NCBI GenBank assembly: GCA_037367405.1
Contig: JAZKJV010011616.1
Coordinates: forward strand, 248,001 to 312,000
Direction: 5' to 3'
DNA from: Ottelia alismoides
Taxonomy: Eukaryota; Streptophyta; Magnoliopsida; Alismatales; Hydrocharitaceae
Length of the DNA stretch: 64,000 nucleotides
Part shown: positions 55,755 through 64,000 of the stretch, one piece after another
Numbering within the stretch: position 1 is the stretch's first letter
Layout: every line of letters begins with the position of its first letter
The notes under the pieces: model-generated
The model's database searches: none
Seen by the model: only the letters and a program-made list of their open reading frames with translations
Told to the model about the DNA's origin: nothing
Program-made: the position numbers and the translations under genes

Positions 55755-57959
55755 TGTTGTACATGCGAGCCCACGGCGAGCCATTATGCAATAAATGTTA
55801 TTGCGAATATCATTGCCTAATCTGAAACGAAGATTACATAATTTGCATAATAGGTCCCTTAGTACAACTAGGATCATGTACCATGGCCATCTTGATGATC
55901 ATACAACTGTTGATTTAAATATCAAATCATAGAGGATGGTGCTTGGATGAACATCTAATGAGTTATATTGAGGACTCATCAAGCACCGTCAAATGATTGT
56001 TAAGAGATGATATCCAGCCTGAGTAGGAGATGGCAATCCTTTCTCAGTTAGGCTGATATCTGACCGACCTCTTGATGCAGGTCCTTTGCATAGGAATAGA
56101 GGTTCAGAGGTGTCAGATTAGTTCGGTCAAAGAGTTAACTTAACGAGATCGAGATAACCAAAGTCCTATATCGTATGCTGTCATGATATAGATACACATC
56201 CTCTAACCAAAGACATATGTGTTACTATATGTCTAAGTATGTACATTTGGTAGACCAATAGGTTGATGACCTAATCATGGTCTATACACCGACGCGTTGG
56301 TGTGAATGCAAGGGCATATCAGTAATACAATCTCTCAAAGGGATCATACATGTTCATTACTAAACTAGAAGACATGAGGTCACTCATGAGACATTGGGAA
56401 GAATCAAATTCCGTGCACGGTCGTCTCGCTTTGGAAGATTGACTGAATTTGTAGGTTTGATATATACCTTTGGAAAGTATATGATTAACACCTAGGTATG
56501 ATATATGCTTTTGGAAAGTATATGATCGATACCAACTCCCAATCGTCGAATGAGAAACTTAAAGATAAAACCCTGAAGTAGACAATGTAAAATTGATCTT
56601 ATACTTCGAGATTATTCCGGGTCTTCCAGTATGCAGGAGGTACAGGTATTGGGAATACCTGAGGGTGATGTGATCACAAATGATTGTATAACCATGACGC
56701 TTCCATTCCTAGGGAGTGATGAAACGGGTTTGGATTTTAGTGACTCCTCTCAGTAGAGAAGTAATCTGATCTTAGTCCAAATATTGGACATTGATCTGAA
56801 TGTGATTCAGATTCAATGAGAAGATTAGATTTGCGGTCTTGATTTAATTAAGAATCTATGGGAGGCCCGAAATCTGGATTTGAGATGTGATCTCAATATC
56901 CAAGTCATTATACGTGCAACAATACAATCTCCCTGTCCTTATCTCCAAGTATTCGCAGAGAAAGCGCATTATCCTCAGGATAATTTCATTGTTGATATAT
57001 GTATAAGAGCATTGAGAAAATGGATAATTAAATGTGATTTAATTATCATGAATAATATGAATTTGATTCATATTATAAAGAGAGCTATCTTAGATAACTA
57101 AATGTGATTTGATTATCAAAGATGTAAATAATGTGAATGTGATTCATATTATTTGGGAAAATGAGAATAGAGATCCAAGATGATTAAATATGATTTAATT
57201 ATCATAGAATTTGAATAATGTGGATAGCACTATCCATATTAACCACATATATTATAAATGTGATTTTTAATATATAAGAGAGAGCTATTTGTAATTTACA
57301 TTTGTTAATTAAATGTTGATGTGAATTGGATTCACATTGGACATTAAATTGAAAATGTAATTCACATTTTATTTTAGGTTGTGAATGTAATTCACAATTT
57401 TCCAATGGCAAGATTGCAATATTCACAAAATAATTATGAATTATTTTGTAGAATAATTTACAACAATTGTTGTTGTAAATATTAGAGATATATGCAATCT
57501 TGGAGATTGCATTGGAATCTCCCCTTCCTTTTAGGAGAAGTGACGGTCACCAATTCCTAAAAGGAAAGGGTGGCCGTCCACCCCTCCTATATGGAAGGAG
57601 AGATTCTCCTTTCCATTATCTCCACTGTTAGTTAATTTAATTTAAGGATTGAATTATGTTGATTTATCAATATATATTTAATCTCAATTAAATTAATTGT
57701 TGTTGGTTTTACCAACACAAATCTTGGCCATTAAAAGAAACACAAATCAATGAGAGCCATTGGATTTGTGTTGCCCATGGATTGAGATCCATGGATCCCA
57801 AAATATTATAAATCGAAGGAGAATCAACATAATTGAGGAGAGACATAAATCAACATAATTCAACACAAGTCTCTCTCTCTCTCACACACAAGAGCTCGTC
57901 GTATTCGATACGACACTCACGCTTCCGTGATGCACTTGAGGATTATCCCATATCCTTCA
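55755..57959 (+). mobile_element. copia-2 3' LTR with internal deletion
   Basis: Starts TGTTGTACATGCGAGCCC and ends CATATCCTTCA before the GCACC duplication. It matches the 5' LTR in U3 and the promoter (palindrome 57775-57794) but lacks about 350 bp of R/U5 between ACACAAGAG and CTCGTCGTATTCGA (near 57890). It keeps the terminal part that the 5' LTR has lost. Confidence 0.92.
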
Positions 57960-58206
57960 GCACCCTTATTCTATTTCATGTGTATTCATGAAAGACCCTC
58001 TTCCGTTAATTGTGGCCCACAATAACACTCACATAGGTGACATTTTCCAGGGATGCAATGCTAAGAACTTGTCCAATATCTTGAACCAATTTAAAGCTTA
58101 CGCTCCTCCTAAACATACAGCTTAAATGACACTTAGGTTTTCAGGGATAAGACACTTAAGCATAAGCATTGAAATAAGAGTGCCAAACAATTCCTCAAAC
58201 GGTTTG
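57960..58206 (-). other. 3' region of copia-3, right of copia-2
   Basis: It starts with the duplication GCACC (57960-57964) and continues the sequence interrupted at 30117. Non-coding. Confidence 0.6.
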
Positions 58207-59096
58207 TTATTTCCACATTGAAACTACTTTGTGGGATCTCCACTCAGATGGTTGGGTTGCTACTATAGATGAACTCCCAATGGGTCCCACTCCCATCCCA
58301 AGCATAGACTTTAGGACTAAAGATCTACCAAGTCCCTTAGTCAATGGATCTGTTATGTTGTCTTTGGATCCAACAAAATTCACAACCAACACACCTCTAT
58401 ATTCCAAATCCCTTAACAACTTAAGTCTCATTTAAATATATCTCCTTGCTTTCTAATTGAACTTTGAACCCTTTATATTTGCAATTGTGGTCATGGTGTC
58501 ATAATATATTGAGATCGTAGGAACTGGATAACCTACCATAGGAATTTCAGAAAGAAGTTTCATTATCATTCAGCCTCAACCCTAGTGGTGTTGAAAGCAC
58601 ACAGCTCAGCCTCAAGCGTAGACCAAGCTAGAATGGCCTGCTTCACAGAGCTCTGGGAGACTTCACTGTCTCCAACGGAAAAGACATGCCTAGTTAAAAA
58701 ATTACTCCCAGACTCCTCTATTTTCCCTATCCATCTTGCATCACTATATCCTTCTAGTACATATAGATGTGTACCATAATAAAAACTAAGGGAAATAGTT
58801 CCTTTGAAGTACTTAGGTTCTCAATTCAATGCCTTAGCTGAGCTAAACTTCTTATTATTTGTGAATACCTTAGCTGAGCTACAGGTACTCCACTCATGTT
58901 CTTGGAAAGCATTTTGGATAAATCAAAAGGAGCACATACATTTTTCAATGTTGATATCCTAATTTCTTAAGTACCTTCTCAACATAATGAGATTGAGAAA
59001 CTACAATCCTATTAATTGAACTTGTCAGTTTAAGTCCCAAGATCACATCAGCAACCATGTGCTTCATCTCAAAATTGCTACTTAAGATTGCTTTAG
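58207..59096 (-). pseudogene. copia-3 RT end and RNase H remnant
   Basis: The minus strand encodes, in copia order and with stops and shifts between them, SNFEMKHMVADVILGLKL and VSQSHYVEKVLKKLGY (59090-58950, end of RT), LEGYSDARWIGK and STLEAEL (58760-58600, RNase H), ISIYYD (about 58510) and LVVNFVGSKDNITDPLTKGLG (58390-58320, the RNase H tail). It differs in sequence from copia-1 and copia-2, so it is a separate family. The rest of pol is cut off by the Athila-like LTR at 59097. Confidence 0.88.
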
Positions 59097-61788
59097 TGGT
59101 GAATATACGATTCTCATTATTTATACTTTTATTTTAGCTCTATCTTTTAGCAAAACCATCTATAAATATCTGTAAATACAATAAATTAACTTTGTGCATG
59201 TCAATGTTAATATTAATTAACACTTATTTTCAAAAAATAAAAGAATAAATAGAAAAGAAAAAGAAGTAATGTATTTAGAATAAATATAGAGTGATCCAAA
59301 CCCCAAGAGAAGGGAAAAAATTGACCCGATCGTAAAGAAAATAAGTAGAGAGAAATAGGGTACATTGTACATTGCACGTACCTCCTATACTTATATAAAT
59401 AATTATTTATAATTATTTTTGACAAAATATAAATATCTCATTATTTTACACTTGTATATAGTGATAGTAATATTATAAAAATAAAAAATCATAAAAAATA
59501 TAAAATAAAATCCACAATTCATTGTACAAAGGCCACATGTATATAATACAATACCTATTTATTTTACAACCATAGTTAATTTATAAAAATCAAATAAAAA
59601 TCATTTTGTATTCTTTAAATTACTTTGTAAATAAATAAAATATAAAATAAAAAGAATTTTTGTAAAAATGATAAAATAATAAGACTTGTACATACTACAT
59701 AGTTTAATATACATGTACATAACACATTATAATGTATATACCCTATTTTATTTTTCATAAAAATAATTAAAAATCATAGAAAAATAGTCTATAAAATAAT
59801 AAACATTTTTTATTTTATACACTTTTTATTTTAAAATCATTTACTATTTTATATTTAATATTCTTTTATTTTTGTACATTATGCATTCTGATTGGTCCAC
59901 ATAGGATCGTTGACCCAGGTCAACCTCTCCTCCCCAACCGAGTCGTCATGATTCCAGCTCGCCAGAGCATTTTCTCGGATTTTTCCCGATCGAACCTGAC
60001 CTCCTTTTGCCTCCCGACTTAGCTCCTAGGATCTGTGATCCTCGTGGATCCCTAGGCACAGCCGGATCTGCTTAGGGTTTCGCGTCCCTCGTCGATCCTT
60101 CTAGACCCTTGAGCATGCCTATATAAACTCTCTTCTGTCTCCAGCGCACATCGGCTCATTCCTCGCCACCCTTTTGCCCCCTAGGTACCTCCTACTGAGT
60201 AACAACTGCCTGGAGCAACCTTCAGAGCTCAGATTGGTGTTGAATCAACGATGCTCATGCTAAATGGCCGGACCCCCGCCGCGTTTAGCCTCCCTGGTCC
60301 GTCGTAGCCCGAGTGAGGCCACTACCTCACCAACTACTTCGCTTGGAGCTACTAAGCTCATCAGTATCTTCAGGTATCCATCATATCACCCCCACTTTCC
60401 ATTCTGCTTTGATTTAGTCTTCCATTATCGTCGTAGTTCTCTAGCTCCAGCCAGTCTATCAGAGCCCCTCATTAACCATCTTCCTACACAGATCGCACCC
60501 CCTACTCGCCCTTCATCTTACAGTATAGCCTATCCTCGTGGATCATGCTCATCGGAGCAGGTCGGGTTTCATTCCCCCTCCGCTAGAAAACAAAGCTCCA
60601 CCGCACCGTCGCTTCTTTTTGCTTTGCTATGCAATAACACGACTGGAGAGAACCCTCTGAGTCATGCTGCCCTTTACAGTAGTAGGCATGCACTAGGAGA
60701 CCAGAATCGTATCCCTTCTGCTCAACCGGAGCAGCTCCAGGCAGCGGAGTACCGCCACGCCAATCTGACTGTTCTTCATTACATTAGAGCCATCCACCAG
60801 GCTCGGAGGAACCTCATAAGGGTATTGGACCTCAAACGAGACGATCAGACTAGTGGATCGCAAGATCTGCATGGTCAAAGCTCGTCGGGCTGTAGTTCTT
60901 CCAGCACCCTTCGGAGCTGCCCGATACCCTCTCGCGTCCAGTTTTGATAAAGGTTGTCCATCCACGCCCACTTGATAATGGTCTGATCAGACCTTTTCCA
61001 GACCTTAGCCGCCAGACAAAGCAGTTGTCCAGGCCGTTAGATCAAACCTGACATGTCAGATCTGACCGCACATCCTCGACGTATCTCCAGGCCATCAGAT
61101 CCTTTTTTAGAGCACATCAAAGTCGTCAGCATCCACCTCTTCTTGCATGTGCCATGTGCCCCTCCACTGGGTATATTTCACTTTTTCCCTGCATGTTGTC
61201 TTATTTAGATTTAGTATAGTAAATAAAATGTGTAGTTAAAAACATTTATTGTTCGGACCCTCTAGTTTTCATATTTGCATTTCAGTCCAATCGAGTTTGA
61301 ATCACATGCATCCTTACGTGTTTTGTTGGGATATTTGAAACTTGTGCCCTGGACTTTTTACTGGTTATTAAAATACGTTTATGTTATGATATTTTCACTT
61401 ATACCCCTATTTACTTGGATCACGTGCTACGCATGTTTTGAGTGCATTATTTGCATCTTTGGCCCTGGAACTTTAATATATATTATATGTTCGGTCCTAA
61501 AAGTTAAGGTATTTACGCTTGGGTCCCTGTAAACTAATTTTAATTTCTTATCTTTTATTGGGTGAAATAAATAGAAAATTGGCCCTAAAAATTCTATAAA
61601 AATACATGTTAGCTTCTGCTTGTTTGTTCTTTACGTGGTAATTTTGGTTTGCCAAATTGGTTGTATTTTATATCATTTAAAAATCAAAACATCTAAAAAG
61701 TGTGCCATTTGTCATATAAAAATTATTAAAATTTGAAAAATCTTTTAAAAAGGTCCACAAAAATCTAGTAGTTGTCTTTTTTTGTTTG
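59097..61788 (+). mobile_element. Athila-like LTR, 3' end truncated
   Basis: It starts TGGTGAATATACGATTCTCA, like the TGATGAATACCCATTCATC start, and follows the same plan: AAAGAATAAATAGAAAAGAA block (59240), W-box palindrome GTTGACC-CA-GGTCAAC (59909-59924), GC-rich part (59880-61180), spaced repeats (61170-61530), then A-rich sequence. It ends near 61788, some 700 bp short of where the LTR at 40741 would end. A 227-codon frame at 60264-60947 is not conserved in the other LTRs and has no domain. No target duplication can be checked. Confidence 0.8.
59909..59924. promoter_or_regulatory. W-box palindrome in the truncated LTR
   Basis: GTTGACC-CA-GGTCAAC, 17 bp after ATTGGTCCAC as in the LTR at 40741. 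Confidence 0.6.
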
Positions 61789-61995
61789 CATGAATGACTC
61801 TTCATTGAGGTTTAGGGGCCTCTAAGTCAATAATAAAGAAGACAATTGAGTAAAGATACATAATAAAATACTGCATTAGACAGAAGATCAAGCTGCTTAG
61901 GGAGTGTCAAATCCAAGATGATAAGATTGTGGATGCCATCATACCTCTATTGGAGGTTGCTCCACCTGCAACTAAGGCTAGAACCTCTCACACCC
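61789..61995 (+). repeat. dispersed box shared with 22395-22588
   Basis: Matches from TGACTCTTCATTGAGGTTTA to CACCTGCAACTAAGGCT. On the plus strand it reads LLRECQIQDDKIVDAIIPLL and on through EVAPPAT, open upstream for several more codons than the other copy. Origin unknown. Confidence 0.7.
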
Positions 61996-62147
61996 TCTCA
62001 CTCTAAGTACTCTAGATACCTCTTCTCAGATTTTTTATCTCCTTTTACGAATGACGAAAGCCAGATTGCATTAGAGAGTGCTAATACGCCAAATGCACTA
62101 AAATTCACAAAAACGAAATGTGATTTTGTGAATAAAGTGAGATTTTA
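61996..62147. other. short unassigned stretch before the gypsy remnant
   Basis: No gene; the junction with the minus-strand gypsy sequence is not sharply defined. Confidence 0.4.
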
Positions 62148-62955
62148 AAAACTCATCAACAAGAATCTTGTCAAGCGATTCAACAAGAATCTCATCATGA
62201 TCGGCAATGGAAATTCAACTACATTCTCCATTCCTTCCTCGGGAGTAGAGGAATTCATGGTCTCGTTATCATCCATAAATAGGTTAGCATCTTGAACTTC
62301 AGCGAGGAAGTCACAGTCTTGGAAAAGGTCGATCACTCGCACACCCGCTGCAGATGGTTTCTCTATAGGCTTTACATTGGACATGATCTCTATCTTGACT
62401 TTGCAATAGCTGGAGTTGAACGTAATCTCTCCAGTGTCGTAATGCACTACTGCATTAGTTGTTCACTGGAACGGTCATCCACGGATGATGGGAGTGAGGA
62501 GTAGAGGCATGGAGACATCCATGTCTAGCACAAACAAAAACGATAGGGAATTGCATCCCCTGAAGCATGGCGTTTACATCCTCCAACATGCCCCTAGGCC
62601 GCTTGACAGATTTGTTTACGATTTGCATAATCATCTTTGTAGGTTTGAGCGGTCCTAACATGAATTCAGTAAGTAGTGAAGCTGGCACTAAATTGACAGA
62701 AGACCCGTTGTCGACCAAAGTGCGTTCAAACTTTTGGTAAAACATTTGATAACAAATGAGTGGTGCTCCCTTGTCTGCTTTTTTGTCTGGGAGATTGCAG
62801 ATGGCATTGACTGTGGACATTGTAGGGATATGCTTTTCGAACTTGCCACCTTTGCTTCTTGCATTGTGAGTATGAGTCTTGCGCCTAGTTGTACATGCAT
62901 CTTTCAATCCTTTCTTCACAGCCGGCATGTATTCAAGAGCTTTCATCAAAGGCAT
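62148..62955 (-). pseudogene. Athila-like protease region, minus strand
   Basis: The minus strand encodes MPLMKALEYMPAVKKGLKD, a protease with DNGSSVNLVPASLL (the usual Asp-Ser-Gly is Asp-Asn-Gly here), VNKSVKRPRGMLEDV and LQGMQFPIVFV (62955-62540), then, after a shift, GEITFN and KIEI blocks with FMDDNETMNSSTPEEG in the post-protease linker (62447-62145). It parallels 45200-46100 of the full Athila-like element, for example SVKRPKGLLRDV there. The serine to asparagine change in the active-site triplet and the shifts mark it as inactive. The RT part is absent to the left. Confidence 0.85.
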
Positions 62956-64000
62956 ATTTAAGATAAATTTTGAATAATTTCTACAATAGCAGGATCGGAC
63001 AAAGTATTTTTCAAATTTTCATTTTTTGTGTTTTTCATTGCTTCGGGAAAAGGAATATTTATAGAATTTGAAATAATGTCATTCAATGTTCTGCCCATAT
63101 CATTGTTTATAGGTTGATGGCAAAATTGTGTAAAATCATCTGCAAGCTGTGGACTAAAAGTTGCAGGCTCAGCTTCGGGTGCTGACTTTTGATCCACTGC
63201 AGGTGCAAGATTCTTCAAGACTGGTGCAGGTTTCGCATCACGTGCATGCATCTCCAATGTTGGCTGGTCTCCACCGGGTTTGTTGATGTCTTTTTGTATT
63301 TTCTTCATTTTTATGATTTTTCATCAGATGGTGTTCCTTCAAAAATGCTTCTTAACCCTCGTGCTGGCTGGACTGACAATTCCCCATTAGACACAATATG
63401 CTTTACCTTTGTGGCTGCCGATGGTTGCAGTGCTCTACCGCTCCTGTGAATAACAATGCTAGATATAAATAAATCATTTCTACCTGAATCGACTAGATCA
63501 TTGCACACTACCTGCTCCTTGTAGAGGAAATTATTTTTTTATCCTCGACCTAGGCTGGTATGATAGTTATGGCAACTGTCAGGTCGTCTATCTTTCGAGT
63601 CATCTCAGCCATGTTCTTGACTAGCTGCTGAGGGCATGTGAGGGCCAGATTCATCGGCACGACCTCAAAAGAATCGCCCAATTGGGGCCTCTGATTTTGA
63701 TAGTGCGGGGGAGGCTACTGCTAGTAACCTTGGTAAAAATGGTGAAGATATGGACGGGAGGAGTAATGTGAATACTGCTGAGAGGGATAAAAATTTTGAT
63801 ATGATGCAACTGGCTGCTGCGGAGGAAAGCCCTGATGACGATAGCCAGACTGCTGCTATTGATAACCTTGCCTCCAAGTGTTCACATATTGCGGAGGCTG
63901 TGGGTTCTTGGGTGGGTAAGGCTGGAAGTTCCTCCCTCCCTGCTTCTGCTAGTGGTGTGGTCGGTTAGCCAAGTTATTACCTTGAGGGTGTCCCTGGGAT
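62956..64000 (-). pseudogene. Athila-like gag C-terminal part, minus strand (runs off right edge)
   Basis: A frame at 63308-62958 (ADDFTQFCHQP, then NIPFPEAMKNTK and AIVEIIQNL) ends in a stop two bases before the start of the protease frame, so a shift joins them. Further upstream (64000-63660) the minus strand is rich in Gln, Pro and Tyr (NFQPYPPKNPQPPQYVN, FPPQQPVASYQNFYPSQQ) with scattered stops, the same kind of gag tail as at 44232-44450. This shows what the full Athila-like element lost at its 5' end may have resembled. Confidence 0.8.

Larger units (their letters stand above)
30118..57959 (+). mobile_element. copia-2, complete but decayed, with two nested Athila-like insertions
   Basis: It starts TGTTGGACATGCGAGCCC and ends CATATCCTTCA, the ends of the copia-1 LTR, and is flanked by GCACC at 30113-30117 and 57960-57964. 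Without the nested insertions it is about 9.9 kb. The gag and pol traces follow copia order but carry many stops and shifts, and the primer site is deleted. It belongs to the copia-1 family with clear divergence. Confidence 0.95.

Noticed and set aside
58585..58779. A plus-strand frame of 64 codons
   Set aside because: The opposite strand holds the copia-3 RNase H, which explains the open reading.
60264..60947. A 227-codon plus-strand frame
   Set aside because: It lies in the GC-rich block of a truncated LTR, is rich in Ser/Pro/Arg and has no counterpart in sister LTRs.

Overview
This window is a transposon-filled stretch of a flowering-plant nuclear genome. The evidence is two plant lineages of LTR retrotransposon (Ty1/copia with a tRNA-Met type primer site; Ty3/gypsy whose polymerase resembles the plant-specific Athila lineage), an En/Spm-type CACTA transposon with a TNP2-like transposase, an Ac-like hAT element and several small foldback elements (MITEs). 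The species cannot be named from the sequence. I found no convincing host gene, rRNA, tRNA or CRISPR; every coding region I can support belongs to a mobile element.

Layout. 1-6913: a copia element on the minus strand ('copia-1') with an open gag-pol frame running off the left edge, a leader, the primer site and a 2.5-kb 5' LTR. 7626-12971: foldback elements sitting between TA microsatellites, a 1.2-kb element with terminal inverted repeats, and a decayed copia LTR. 13039-18104: an Ac-like hAT element (8-bp target duplication) that contains a CACTA element (13666-17860, 3-bp target duplication). 18113-25466: gene-free sequence with MITEs and short tandem repeats. 25467-29150: the 3' LTR and 3' region of a minus-strand Athila-like element.

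29190-59096 is a stack of insertions. A minus-strand copia ('copia-3') is split by a plus-strand copia of the copia-1 family ('copia-2', 30118-57959, duplication GCACC). The pol gene of copia-2 is in turn split by a 3.8-kb Athila-like solo LTR (36590-40423, duplication ATGGG) and by a 14.1-kb Athila-like element with two near-identical 3.5-kb LTRs (40741-54880, duplication TGAGT). 59097-61788 is a further truncated Athila-like LTR, and 62148-64000 is a minus-strand Athila-like gag-protease remnant running off the right edge.

Working order. copia-3 is the oldest layer, copia-2 jumped into it, and the two Athila-like insertions came later. The full Athila-like element is the youngest, judging by the likeness of its LTRs. 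Its pol frame is long and keeps all catalytic motifs, but the primer site and most of gag are deleted and one in-frame stop separates protease from reverse transcriptase, so it is defective. The frame of copia-1 is the only gag-pol with no visible break.

Most interesting: hairpin plus polypurine modules repeated after the Athila-like pol; paired palindromes with WRKY and G-box cores shared by divergent Athila-like LTRs; a putative 140-bp leader intron shared by two copia copies; and microsatellite-flanked foldback elements that share a core but not their ends.
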